From NCBI RefSeq assembly GCF_013282155.1, contig NZ_BLWI01000001.1:124001-188000 (forward strand): DNA of 64,000 bases. The letters are read 5' to 3'. Under the pieces are notes generated by a model that saw nothing but the letters and a program-made list of their open reading frames with translations, did no database searches and was not told where the DNA came from. Shown in pieces: positions 8,548 through 17,467 of this stretch. Source of the DNA: Sulfitobacter sp. HGT1. GTDB taxonomy: Bacteria; Pseudomonadota; Alphaproteobacteria; Rhodobacterales; Rhodobacteraceae. The stretch's first letter is position 1. Every line of letters begins with the position of its first letter. The position numbers and the translations under genes are program-made.

Positions 8548-10356
8548 ATGAGTAAACTTGATTTGATGAGTAACGTTGAAGCCTATGCCATCCAGAATGT
8601 TATCGCGCCTGACTTTGATCGCCCGCCAACGCTGTATCTGAACGAACCGGACACCGCGCCGGGGTGTCGGGGCGACCTGCCGTGGACCCTGAAGGCAAAT
8701 GAACTGCTTTCAACCGACACATACCTTAACGCGCTGTTCACCCATGTCTGGGGCCAGCACACAAGCATCGGCAATATCGGCCTTAGGGTTCAGTCGGATG
8801 CGGCAGTTTCGATTGAAATCTTTGCGGTCCACGCTGAACAAGGGCCGGTGCAAATTGCACGGTGGTCGGGTTCAGGGCAGCATATCATCTGGCTGAACGA
8901 CCTGCCCGAAGACACGGTGCGGCTGACTTTCACGCTCAAGGCCGATACCAAGACGCGCATTTCGATGCTTGGCTGGGTCACGGACACCGCCCCGCTCCGC
9001 ACCGCGACGCTTTCGATCGGGTTGTGTACATTCAACCGAGAACCGTTTTTGGCGCGGACGGTTGAAGCGCTGGTTCAGCAGCGCGCAAAAACGCCCGCCA
9101 TTGATCGCATTTGGGTCATCAATCAGGGGGCCTCGTTTACCGATCCGGACCTGCTAGAGAATGCCAATCTGGACTTTGTGAACGTTCTTGAGCAACCCAA
9201 CCTGGGCGGTTGCGGTGGTTTTGCGCGCAGTATGCTGGAAAGCATAACCGCAGAAGATCCGACGACGCATCATGTATTGATGGATGACGATATCGTCCTT
9301 GATCCCAGAATGCTCGACCGGATCGCGCTGTTTTTGGGGTATTGTCACGAGGCTCTGGCGCTTGGCGGGCAGATGCTGGAGATTGAGACCCCGACCCGGT
9401 TGCACGAGGCTGGCGGGCGGTTGCATCCGCTTTGGTTTGTGGAATCCCTTGGCCATCACCTTCGGATGGATACCCCCCAAGGGCTGGCGTTTTTCAACGA
9501 AACTCCGTTGATCGACTATAATGCATGGTGGTTTTGTACCATTCCCACCGATGTGATCCGCGCCATCGGCCTGCCACCGCGGCTTTTTATTCGTGGTGAC
9601 GACATCGAATATGGCAGCCGCATGGCCGCGGCAGGTGTCAAAACGATCCCGTTGCCGGGGTGCGTGGTCTGGCACGAAAGCTTTGCCTACAAGCAAAGCG
9701 ATTGGTTGCTGTATTACGACCTGCGCAACCGTCTTTTGCTGGGAGTTTTGCACCCGCACACTGCGGCCCCGCCCGACACGCTTTATCTGCTGGGGTACTG
9801 CCTGAGCGTTTTGCTCAAGCACCAATACCGGTCGGTGGAGACCTTGCTCAAGGCTATTTCGGATGCCATCGAAGACCCGCGCGTGTCTTTTGCCGTTGAT
9901 GAAACCACCCGCCACCAAGCCTTGCTATCCTGGCTCAAGGGTATTCCTGAGCCAAAGGTCTATGCGGCGGAGGCGATGCCGGAAAGCGAGGAAGGGACAT
10001 TGGTGCCACTTGATCCATCGGTTCTGGCGATGGTCAAAATGTCTGTGAAGGGTTTTGTCACCTTGCACCTGTCGCGGCTTTTGCCACGTCGCAAGCCGCT
10101 GCGGTTTCAGACAATGCCGCAGGCCACGGCGGTCGGTGCGCGCGACTATCTGGCCTGTCGCAATCCCGATGGCACCGAATTTACCCTTTACCAAAGCAAC
10201 CTGTTTGAGCTTTGGCGTCTGTTTTTCAAAACCCTGTACGTGTGTTTGCGACACCAGTTGCGGCACAAGGAAATGACAACAACCTATGCTGCCCAGCTTG
10301 AAAGCCTGCGCAGCCAAGAGACGTGGCGCAAGGTTTTTGGCATTGATCAGCCCTGA
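8548..10356 (+). CDS. Galactofuranosyltransferase, GlfT2-like (GT2)
   Basis: Protein of 602 residues; start at ATG 8548, 4 bp after glf. The N-terminal 150 residues resemble the beta-sandwich of mycobacterial GlfT2. The GT-A domain follows: LSIGLCTFNRE opens it, LMDDDIVLDP holds the metal-binding acidic residues (D246-D248), and RGDDIEYGSRM and VVWHESF follow in the order seen in GlfT2. In that family one enzyme alternates linkages to build a galactan from UDP-Galf. The C-terminal 150 residues (RLLPRRKPLRF and after) may bind membrane or acceptor, as proposed for GlfT2. Adjacency to glf makes the donor assignment strong; the acceptor is unknown. Confidence 0.87.
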   Translation: MSKLDLMSNVEAYAIQNVIAPDFDRPPTLYLNEPDTAPGCRGDLPWTLKANELLSTDTYLNALFTHVWGQHTSIGNIGLRVQSDAAVSIEIFAVHAEQGPVQIARWSGSGQHIIWLNDLPEDTVRLTFTLKADTKTRISMLGWVTDTAPLRTATLSIGLCTFNREPFLARTVEALVQQRAKTPAIDRIWVINQGASFTDPDLLENANLDFVNVLEQPNLGGCGGFARSMLESITAEDPTTHHVLMDDDIVLDPRMLDRIALFLGYCHEALALGGQMLEIETPTRLHEAGGRLHPLWFVESLGHHLRMDTPQGLAFFNETPLIDYNAWWFCTIPTDVIRAIGLPPRLFIRGDDIEYGSRMAAAGVKTIPLPGCVVWHESFAYKQSDWLLYYDLRNRLLLGVLHPHTAAPPDTLYLLGYCLSVLLKHQYRSVETLLKAISDAIEDPRVSFAVDETTRHQALLSWLKGIPEPKVYAAEAMPESEEGTLVPLDPSVLAMVKMSVKGFVTLHLSRLLPRRKPLRFQTMPQATAVGARDYLACRNPDGTEFTLYQSNLFELWRLFFKTLYVCLRHQLRHKEMTTTYAAQLESLRSQETWRKVFGIDQP

Positions 10357-10365
10357 TGCGACCCA

Positions 10366-11205
10366 TTAGCTATCGGGCTTTTTCAAGACAGCTGCAAAAT
10401 CTGCGCGCAAGCCGGTTTCATATTCTTCGTATTCCCGGCTGCCCGGCATATCCGCCCATTTGTGCGCATAAAGGCTGAACGGCCACGGTACTTTTGCAAG
10501 CACGATTTCACGTCTGGGCAGGTCTGCCTTGAGGGATGCGAAGGTGTTGGGGGTGATGTCTTTGTAGCTGATGAAATCCAGCCCCGAAGCCAAAGCGGCT
10601 GTGCGCAATTCGCCTTCGATTTCCCTGTGATTGCCCTGTCGGTATCCTCCGCTCAACGAGATAACCCCGCCAGGGCGGAGCACTTTTGCCGCTTCTTGAA
10701 CAAAAGTCGTCAATCCAAAATAGGTCGGTGCGCCGACGCTTATCACCAGATCAAAACTTTCCGGTTCAAACGCGATGCGATTTGATTTGCCTCTTTGGAT
10801 ATCTGCCGTGACCAGTGGCGCGGTGCGTTTGCGGGCAAGGGCAACGGCGGACAGGCTACGCTCGGTTCCCGTCAGGTTTGCCTCAGGAAACAGGCGTGAA
10901 AGAAGAACCAGACCACCGCCCTGGCCACACCCGACATCAAGGATATCTTTGGGGTGAATGCCCAGCTCTTTGATCTGGGTTCTTCCGGCCTGATGATACA
11001 TCATCGCGCAATGTGCTTCGCCGGGAAATTCGGGGTATTCGACAAAATCCGGATCAAAAGGCAGGTAGCCCCCGTTAAAGAACCAGTGTTTTCGTGCGGG
11101 CGACAGGCGGTATAAAACCTCATACGCAACCAGATCAAAAAGGTGAAAGCCAAAGCCGAAAAGTCGCTTGATCGGGGTCGATTGCGCGCGAAGAAAGTCT
11201 GGCAT
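10366..11205 (-). CDS. Class I SAM-dependent methyltransferase
   Basis: Protein of 279 residues with motif I DVGCGQGGGLVLLSRLF and a typical post-motif order (ADIQRG, FDLVISVGAPTYFG, LRPGGVISLSGGY). It reads opposite to its neighbours and ends 10 bp from the GlfT2-like stop. Location suggests methylation of a sugar or of the lipid part of the glycan, but motif I alone does not define a substrate. An ubiquinone-type or small-molecule methyltransferase cannot be excluded. Confidence 0.78.
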   Translation of the reverse strand: MPDFLRAQSTPIKRLFGFGFHLFDLVAYEVLYRLSPARKHWFFNGGYLPFDPDFVEYPEFPGEAHCAMMYHQAGRTQIKELGIHPKDILDVGCGQGGGLVLLSRLFPEANLTGTERSLSAVALARKRTAPLVTADIQRGKSNRIAFEPESFDLVISVGAPTYFGLTTFVQEAAKVLRPGGVISLSGGYRQGNHREIEGELRTAALASGLDFISYKDITPNTFASLKADLPRREIVLAKVPWPFSLYAHKWADMPGSREYEEYETGLRADFAAVLKKPDS

Positions 11206-11275
11206 CCAAAGCTCTTTTCATGATTACTACCCCTTCAATAGCTTCAAGCCGGGAAGCTCGCAATGAGAAGGCCAC

Positions 11276-12619
11276 ATGGTTACCGAGTTCAAATCCGAGG
11301 GGGTGTCACAGTCAAAGCGCAGCTTTGTTTTCTTACAGGGGCCAACGTCCCCGGTGATGCGTGATCTTGGTCAGGCATTGATGGCGCGCGGGCATAGGGT
11401 ATTGAAAATAAACCTGTGTCCGGGGGACTTACTGTTTTGGCACGGACGCGACACGTTGATGTACAGGGGCAGTCTGGCACAATGGCCCGCGTTTCTGGCA
11501 GCACATCTGAGAGCGCAAGGCGCAACCGATATCGTCTATTTCGCAGACCGCTTTCCATATCACCGCATCGCGCAGGACGTGGCGCGAGGGATGGGCGTGC
11601 GGCCCGTGTCGATGGAATACGGCTATCTGCGGCCGGACTGGCTTATCCTCGAAGAAGGGGGGCAATCGACCTATTCGCATTTCCCGAACTCGAACCAGTT
11701 CATCCGCGACCGTGCCAAAGCGATTGCCGGTTTCGAGATGGCGCAGCTTCACGAAATCCCCGAAGTGACAGAGGCAGTCTTGGAAACCGGTTTCCATCTT
11801 TCAAATGCGTTTCTTGCATGGCTTTTGACACCGAATTACGCCCCTGATCGGTACTATCCGGTGATCCGCGAATTTTCTTCCTATGTCCCGCGTCTGATCC
11901 GCCGCGCATTTGCAGCGAAACCGGCAAACAGGTTGACCAACCACCTGCGCGGAGTCGATGCGCCGAAATTTCTGGTCCCGTTGCAAATGCAAAATGACTA
12001 TCAACTGCGCGACAACGCCCCGCCGGGGTATCAGCATGGCTTTATCCGCGAGGTGATGGAGAGCTTTCAAAATGCGGCCCCCGCAAACGCCCGGTTGATC
12101 TTCAAGCTGCATCCCATGGACAACGGGCTTGAGAATTGGGGGCGGCGGATACCCGAAATGGCCCGCTCTCTCGGGCTGGCTGATCGGGTGCATTTTCTGG
12201 ATGGCGGGGATCTGACGGCTTTGTTCGGGATGGTTTCAGGCTGCGTTGTCATCAACTCAACCATGGGGCTGCGGGCGATAAAAGAAAACGTCCCGACCAA
12301 GGTCATGGGCGTCGCGGTATATGATATCGACGGGCTGACGTACCAAGGGGCGCTAGACGGTTTTTGGGAAAATCCGGTGCCACCTGATCCTGCTTTTCTG
12401 GAAATTTTTATTCGCGCGATCGGCAAGGGCATCCATGTGCGCGGTACTGTCTATGGGCGCAGCGGGCGCGCCGCATTCGTTGAAAATGCCGTCGCCCGTC
12501 TTGAGGCCACTGAGCTGCACGAAGCCGGCCTCTATGTCTCCCCGCCACCGCGTCTGGCGCGGGCAAGGGCGTTGGGGATCGACCTGTCTGACAGCCCTGA
12601 CTGGAAACCCGCATCATGA
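11276..12619 (+). CDS. KpsS/RkpJ-like capsule polysaccharide protein
   Basis: Protein of 447 residues. The opening (FVFLQGPTSPVMRDLGQAL, then GHRVLKINLCPGDLLFW) is characteristic of KpsS/LipB/RkpJ-type capsule proteins, as are KLHPMDNGLENW and VVINSTMGLRA near the C-terminus. Family knowledge: KpsS in group 2 capsules is a cytoplasmic Kdo transferase that starts the lipid linker, and RkpJ is needed for rhizobial K-antigen. It is coupled to the next SDR by a 4-bp ATGA overlap. Whether it transfers Kdo here is unknown; no kpsC, kpsT or kpsM is visible in the window. Confidence 0.82.
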   Translation: MVTEFKSEGVSQSKRSFVFLQGPTSPVMRDLGQALMARGHRVLKINLCPGDLLFWHGRDTLMYRGSLAQWPAFLAAHLRAQGATDIVYFADRFPYHRIAQDVARGMGVRPVSMEYGYLRPDWLILEEGGQSTYSHFPNSNQFIRDRAKAIAGFEMAQLHEIPEVTEAVLETGFHLSNAFLAWLLTPNYAPDRYYPVIREFSSYVPRLIRRAFAAKPANRLTNHLRGVDAPKFLVPLQMQNDYQLRDNAPPGYQHGFIREVMESFQNAAPANARLIFKLHPMDNGLENWGRRIPEMARSLGLADRVHFLDGGDLTALFGMVSGCVVINSTMGLRAIKENVPTKVMGVAVYDIDGLTYQGALDGFWENPVPPDPAFLEIFIRAIGKGIHVRGTVYGRSGRAAFVENAVARLEATELHEAGLYVSPPPRLARARALGIDLSDSPDWKPAS

Positions 12620-13410
12620 AACCACAGCAGCACATTGTGATCACCGGCGCATCACGCGGGCTTGGCGCGGCCCTTGCAAGGCGGCTGGCGGGTCAGGGCA
12701 TCCACCTTGATCTATGCGCGCGCGATATCTCGGAGGTGAGCGCGCTTTCAGAGGCGTTGATCGCTTTGGGAAGCACCGTTGCCTGGGCAGGCGTCGATGT
12801 GGCTGACACCCCAAGCGTCACAGAATGGATCGATACCATTTACGCGCAATCGCCAATTGATATGCTTATTCTCAATGCGGGCATTTTTGACGGTAAGGGT
12901 GAGGATGGCGCGTTGGAAACGCCTGCCCGCGCCGCTGCTCTGATAGGGACGAATTTAACCAGCGCCGTTGTGACCGCCCTGACGGTCGCCCAGAAGATGC
13001 GCGACCAAAACCATGGTCACATTGTCTTTGTCAGTTCGTTGGCAAGTTTTGCGGCCCATGCAGACGCGCCGACCTATTCCGCAAGCAAGGCCGGTGTCAC
13101 GACTTTCGCGCGCGCATTGCGCGAGGATCTTGCGCCGTCCAAGGTGCGCGTGACCCTTGTTCACCCCGGCCACATCGCCACGCGGCAGGCGCAGCAACAT
13201 ATCGGCGCGATGCCCGGTCTGATCCCAGCCGAGGTCGCGGCAGACCGGATCGTCACAGGCATCAGGCGCGGAAAAAGCGAAATCAACTTTCCGTGGACAT
13301 TTCGCTTGGGGTTGGCATGTTTGGCAATCCTGCCTTGGCGGCTGCGCGCGAAAATCAATCAACCGTTCCGGTTTCAGGTGCGCAATGCCCCACCTTCAGA
13401 GCGGGGCTAG
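12616..13410 (+). CDS. Short-chain dehydrogenase/reductase, RkpH-like
   Basis: Classical SDR of 264 residues: cofactor motif TGASRGLG (residues 10-17), NAG in LILNAGIF, catalytic S in VSSLASF and Y/K in YSASK. The C-terminus carries a hydrophobic stretch (LGLACLAILPW), which suggests membrane contact. Context with an alpha-oxoamine synthase suggests reduction of the 3-keto group of an aminoketone, the step done by 3-ketosphinganine reductase in sphingolipid synthesis and proposed for RkpH. This is an inference from position; the fold alone fits many substrates. Its 3' end overlaps the convergent epimerase gene by 15 bp. Confidence 0.85.
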   Translation: MKPQQHIVITGASRGLGAALARRLAGQGIHLDLCARDISEVSALSEALIALGSTVAWAGVDVADTPSVTEWIDTIYAQSPIDMLILNAGIFDGKGEDGALETPARAAALIGTNLTSAVVTALTVAQKMRDQNHGHIVFVSSLASFAAHADAPTYSASKAGVTTFARALREDLAPSKVRVTLVHPGHIATRQAQQHIGAMPGLIPAEVAADRIVTGIRRGKSEINFPWTFRLGLACLAILPWRLRAKINQPFRFQVRNAPPSERG

Positions 13411-14373
13411 GGTTTCTCCGGCGGCCAGGCGGGCTTTGAAATCGGCGATCAGCATCGACAACCCTTCGTGAATTTCGATCTTCGGACCCCATCCAAGGGT
13501 ATGCCTTGCTTTGGCAATATCAGGGCAGCGCCGCATTGGGTCATGCTGGGGCAACGGCCCAAACTCCAAAGCGCCATCAAGGCCGGCCACGTCCAAAACC
13601 ATCTCTGCAATCTCACGCACGGTATATTCGCGAGGATTGCCCAGGTTCATGATCTCGCCGCGCGCGCTTGGGGTTCGCGCCATGGCGATAAGCCCGTCGA
13701 CCAGATCATCAACGTAGCAAAGCGACCGTGTCTGGGTGCCGTCACCGAACACCGTAAGCGGATTGCCTTGCAGCGCCTGGATCGCAAAATTCGATACCGC
13801 ACGCCCATCGTCGAACGCCATTCCCGGGCCATAAGTGTTGAAAATACGCGCAATGCGCAGATCAAGACCTTTAACCCGCGCGAGGTCCGTCAGATAGGTT
13901 TCGGCGGCGCGTTTGCCTTCGTCATAACAGGCGCGAATACCTTGGGTGCTGACATTCCCCCAATATGTTTCTGACTGGGGATGTACTTGGGGGTCGCCGT
14001 ACACTTCGCTGGTCGACGCCTGGACAAAGATCAGACCGTTTTCGACGGCCATCTCGCCCAGATGCATCGCCCCCAGAACAGAGGTTTTCCAGGTCTGCAA
14101 CGGATCACGCTGGTAATGTTTCGGCGATGCGGGGCAGGCGAGATTAAACAAGACATCGCCGTGCAGATCTATGGGGCTGGAAATATCATGCTTGATAAAA
14201 CACGCGTTGCCTTGGCCGCCTGTGGGCTGCGCAGCAATGTCGTGGTGCCCCGTTGAAAGATCGTCCACCACAGTGACAATAGCGCCCTGATGCAGCAGTG
14301 CCCTTGTCAGATGCGTGCCGACAAATCCGGCACCGCCCGTCACGATGCATTTCTTCCCCGCAAGCGACATCAT
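13396..14373 (-). CDS. UDP-glucuronate decarboxylase (UDP-xylose synthase)
   Basis: Extended SDR of 325 residues with VTGGAGFVGTHL and the signature RACYDEGKRAAE, in which Y and K are catalytic. That sequence, plus IARIFNTYGPGM, is typical of UDP-glucuronate decarboxylases, which make UDP-xylose from UDP-glucuronate. Start taken at 14373, which overlaps the GT90 stop (ATGA); ATG at 14370 is equally possible. GT90 enzymes often transfer xylose, so this pair forms a donor-and-transferase set. A plain UDP-glucose 4-epimerase is less likely. Confidence 0.85.
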   Translation of the reverse strand: MMSLAGKKCIVTGGAGFVGTHLTRALLHQGAIVTVVDDLSTGHHDIAAQPTGGQGNACFIKHDISSPIDLHGDVLFNLACPASPKHYQRDPLQTWKTSVLGAMHLGEMAVENGLIFVQASTSEVYGDPQVHPQSETYWGNVSTQGIRACYDEGKRAAETYLTDLARVKGLDLRIARIFNTYGPGMAFDDGRAVSNFAIQALQGNPLTVFGDGTQTRSLCYVDDLVDGLIAMARTPSARGEIMNLGNPREYTVREIAEMVLDVAGLDGALEFGPLPQHDPMRRCPDIAKARHTLGWGPKIEIHEGLSMLIADFKARLAAGETLAPL

Positions 14374-15419
14374 GCAGGCAGCCCCGCAAGCGTGCGAAGA
14401 CGGTCTGTGGTTTCGCCGACCACGGCGTCCCAAGTCATGCTTTCGGCAAGCTGTTGTCCTGCGCGCGCAATCTCTTGGGCTTTGTCGTCATTCGCCAGAA
14501 CCCAGTCGATTTGCCCTGCCAGATCGGATAAATCCTTTTTCACCGGAACAAAGTTTTCGTAAGGTCGCAGCCGGTCATAATACCACTGGCGAAACCCCAT
14601 TTGGCTTTCCACCTTAAGCACGCAATTCCCCATCAAAAGCCGTTGAAACATGTTGTCCCAGGTGTTGGAAAACCCGTCGATGTCGATGGCGAATTTCCGT
14701 CCGCCCCATGTCCGCGCCTCGATCCGGTCGGCCATAAAACCCGCAGTGCCAAGGATATGTTTTTCGAGCGGTGTGATCGCGCTGACAAAGCGAAAATCAA
14801 GCGCGGTGTCTTTTGCGTGCAGCGCCATGCGAAGCCGCTGGCGTATCAGGGGATTGTCTTTCTGCGCAGGATCAACCGAGAATATCCCGGCCCCCGTCAA
14901 ACGGCCTCTCCAGACCAGGTCGTCGCTGCGGTCCTTCCAGGGTGTCTGCCCCCGCGCCATCCAGTCGCGAATATTCTGATAGCCATGGTCGCGGAAGAAA
15001 TAGAAATCCGGGACCAGAACTTTGGTCGGGTCGCAGGATGAAAACGAACATTGCGCAAGCGAGGGAAGCTGCCCGTCCGAAAGATGAAACCTGACTTCGG
15101 TCATGTCCGATCCGGCCAGATACATCCATCCAATCGCAGTTGGTGCCCTTTCAACGATCAGGCGTCGCCGATCGTCCTGCGGCCCCATTTTAGGGACATG
15201 CAGGACATAATCATGGCCGTCACGCGCGATACGCACGTCCAGACCGGGAATAAGGCTGTCGTCAGCGCGCCAGAAAACCTGCCCCTGAAAACCAGTCGCC
15301 AGTTTCACCTTTTCAGAGAGACCGTGTTCGAGCGTTTCAATTGCTTCTGAAGGTCCGGATTTTGTTGGCTTTGCAGATGCGGGTTCCCGCGCCTGCCAAT
15401 AGTTAAAAAGGGCTTTCAA
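14370..15419 (-). CDS. Glycosyltransferase family 90 (CAP10-like)
   Basis: Protein of 349 residues. PWKDRSDDLVWRGRLTG, RTWGGRKFAIDIDGFSNTW and LLMGNCVLKVESQMGFRQWYY are in the order of the CAP10/GT90 domain. Known GT90 members include fungal beta-xylosyltransferases for capsule, and bacterial LPS or capsule glucosyl or xylosyl transferases. Its stop overlaps the UDP-xylose synthase start, which favours UDP-xylose as donor. The pair is transcribed away from the galactofuranose operon. Acceptor unknown. Confidence 0.85.
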   Translation of the reverse strand: MKALFNYWQAREPASAKPTKSGPSEAIETLEHGLSEKVKLATGFQGQVFWRADDSLIPGLDVRIARDGHDYVLHVPKMGPQDDRRRLIVERAPTAIGWMYLAGSDMTEVRFHLSDGQLPSLAQCSFSSCDPTKVLVPDFYFFRDHGYQNIRDWMARGQTPWKDRSDDLVWRGRLTGAGIFSVDPAQKDNPLIRQRLRMALHAKDTALDFRFVSAITPLEKHILGTAGFMADRIEARTWGGRKFAIDIDGFSNTWDNMFQRLLMGNCVLKVESQMGFRQWYYDRLRPYENFVPVKKDLSDLAGQIDWVLANDDKAQEIARAGQQLAESMTWDAVVGETTDRLRTLAGLPA

Positions 15420-15521
15420 TCTTGGTTATGATCCTAATGTTGGCAGCTTTCGTGACCGTTAAATAATATCCGTTTAATGTTTTTCGGATCACCGTCAGCC
15501 TGAAGTAGGGGATGCGTCAGG

Positions 15522-15800
15522 TCATCCGTTCGGTTGCATTATGCGGCGCGCGGCCAGCGATGCAAGCACCGCATTTCGCGCGTCTGCCCTGTGATACGCC
15601 GGCAAGAAGAGCGCGATACCCGGAAAGGCGATCAGCTAGAAGGCCATCAACAGCATGGTCAGGCAGTAGGGCAAGGCACCTAACATGACCTCGTTCAGGC
15701 TTCCCGGTTTGCGCGCGCCCTGCCGCAATTGCGCCCGAAAACAGCTTGGGGTCATATCCCAGTTTGCCGGCTTGGGGCATGGCCGCGGTGTGGCAGAAAC
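15522..15800 (-). pseudogene. Relic of a TRAP transporter large permease (DctM)
   Basis: Read on the minus strand, two pieces of a DctM-like protein survive in different frames. PQAGKLGYDPKLFSGAIAAG (about 15715-15780) matches the family's mid-region. The C-terminal piece NEVMLGALPYCLTMLLMAF runs into an in-frame TAG at 15636-15638 and then continues LIAFPGIALFLPAYHRAD to a stop at 15522-15524. About 200 internal residues are missing and the frame has shifted, so this is a deletion relic. It is not related by position to the intact DctM at 23190. Confidence 0.75.
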
Positions 15801-16231
15801 ATTGTCGCCGTTGCGATATTGGCTTGTACCAGACCCACCCTGCAAACCAGCAATCCTGCGCGATAGCTCGGCCATCAGCGCGCGGTAGGGGCGGGTCTTG
15901 CTGGAGTATGAAGTGACCGGAATCCTGCTCAGGTCTGTTTGATCGTTTGCGGTTGACCGGTACCAGTGCAAGTCAAACGGGGGCAGGGCGATGTTCTCAA
16001 CGGAAAACTCGGACACCGGCCCCATATACGCAAAGAACATACCATTGCGGTTTTCAACGGGTAAACCGGCCCGGCGGGGTCGCCCTGAGGTTTTTGCATC
16101 GAGGGAAAACGCGGGCGGTTCTTGTTTCAATGCAATCCGCGTCGCCAGAACCAATTGCCCGGCGTCACTGTGCACCGGTGCCAATCTCTCTTCCGACAGG
16201 TTCACGGGCACAGTCTCGCCACGCCGCTGTG
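15800..16231 (-). pseudogene. Relic of a Rieske-type ring-hydroxylating oxygenase
   Basis: A minus-strand reading frame here includes PVENRNGMFFAYMGP and LPPFDLHWY, a stretch typical of the large subunit of Rieske oxygenases, just downstream of the iron-sulfur domain. The CxH and CxxH ligands and the rest of the catalytic domain are absent, and the frame runs directly into TRAP-permease remnants. I read this as a leftover of the downstream end of the CoA-transferase operon. The match is short and rests on recognition by eye, so confidence is moderate. Confidence 0.5.
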
Positions 16232-17467
16232 TTAGCGGGCTGATCCCACGATGCCATCCGAAACAAGCTTGGCTATTTCGGCGGGGGTAAGGTTCAGGCG
16301 TTCGGTCAGAACCTCTATCGTATTTTCGCCCAAGAGGGCGGGGGCTGCGGCCTTGTTTGGTCCTGCCCCGTCAAATCGGATCGGCCCGCGCACCAGCCGC
16401 ATTTCACCGATTTCCGGATGCACCACCGTTTCCACAAGGCCGCGCTTGGCAACGTGATCCTGTTCCAGCGCTTCACCGATGGACAGGATCGGCGCACTGG
16501 GCACGTCGAATTCTTCGAGCCGTTGAAGCCAGTATTCGGTGGTGTTTTGGGTCATGCGCGCATGGATGATCGGTTGCAATGCGGTGCGGTTGGCCAGTCG
16601 CGCTTCGTATAGGGCAAAACGGGCGTCTTTGATCAGGTCTTCGCGGTCCAGGCTGCGTGCGAAATTATGCCAGAAACGTTCGGTCAGGCAGGCCACGATG
16701 ACATGCCCGTCAGATGTCGGGAACGACCCATAGGGTACGATGCTGGGATGTTGGGTGCCAACGGGTTCGGGGCTTTTTCCGGTGACGAAATAGATCTGCG
16801 ACAAATACCCTTGCAACGCGATGAGACTGTCGAGCATCGCCACCTCGATATGCCTGCCGCGCCCGGTTGTGTTGCGTTCGTGCAGCGCTGCGAGCAATCC
16901 GAAAAGCGAAAAGATGCTTCCGGCCAGATCGCCCAAGGGAATGCCCAGCTTGTTTGGTGCCTGACCCGGTTCGCAATTCACGCTCATCACCCCGGACAGC
17001 GCTTGGGCCACAATGTCAAAGGCGGGTTTGTCGCCATGCGGGCTGTCGGTGCCAAACCCGGTGATCGAGCAATAGAGCACCCGTTCGTTCACGGCGCGCA
17101 AAGCGTCATACCCCAATCCCAGCCGGTCCATCACGCCGGGGCGGAAGTTCTCGAGAACGATGTCGCTTTGCTGCGCCAGATCCTTTGCGATCTGCATCCC
17201 TTCGGGGGATTTCAGATCAAGGGAAATGCTTTTCTTGCTCCGGTTTAGTGCCATGTAATAATGGCTCATCCCGTGTTGGAAAGGCGGGAAGTTACGGGTC
17301 TCGTCGCCGGTTGAAATCGGCTCTATCTTGATGACTTCGGCCCCCAGATCGGCCAGCACCATGCTTGCGTAAGGGCCCGACAGGATCCGTGAAAAGTCGA
17401 GGACCTTGATCCCTGCCAAAGGGCCGGCCTGCGGCCCAGTCGGGGTCTGCTCTTGGGTGTCACTCAT
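16232..17467 (-). CDS. CaiB/BaiF family III CoA-transferase
   Basis: Enzyme of 411 residues that moves CoA between carboxylic acids. The opening IKVLDFSRILSGPYASMVLADLGAEVIK (key residues RILSGP and ADLGAEV) is the family signature. The PAFDIVAQALSGVM segment carries the Asp expected to form the anhydride intermediate. It overlaps the upstream thioesterase by 8 bp and lies in the operon started by the IclR regulator, with the oxygenase/TRAP relics after its stop. Substrate unknown. Confidence 0.93.
   Translation of the reverse strand: MSDTQEQTPTGPQAGPLAGIKVLDFSRILSGPYASMVLADLGAEVIKIEPISTGDETRNFPPFQHGMSHYYMALNRSKKSISLDLKSPEGMQIAKDLAQQSDIVLENFRPGVMDRLGLGYDALRAVNERVLYCSITGFGTDSPHGDKPAFDIVAQALSGVMSVNCEPGQAPNKLGIPLGDLAGSIFSLFGLLAALHERNTTGRGRHIEVAMLDSLIALQGYLSQIYFVTGKSPEPVGTQHPSIVPYGSFPTSDGHVIVACLTERFWHNFARSLDREDLIKDARFALYEARLANRTALQPIIHARMTQNTTEYWLQRLEEFDVPSAPILSIGEALEQDHVAKRGLVETVVHPEIGEMRLVRGPIRFDGAGPNKAAAPALLGENTIEVLTERLNLTPAEIAKLVSDGIVGSAR

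Noticed and set aside
1-15419. Recent mobile-element insertion of the glycan locus
   Set aside because: No transposase, integrase, att-like repeat or tRNA boundary is visible within the window, so horizontal transfer cannot be claimed from this sequence.
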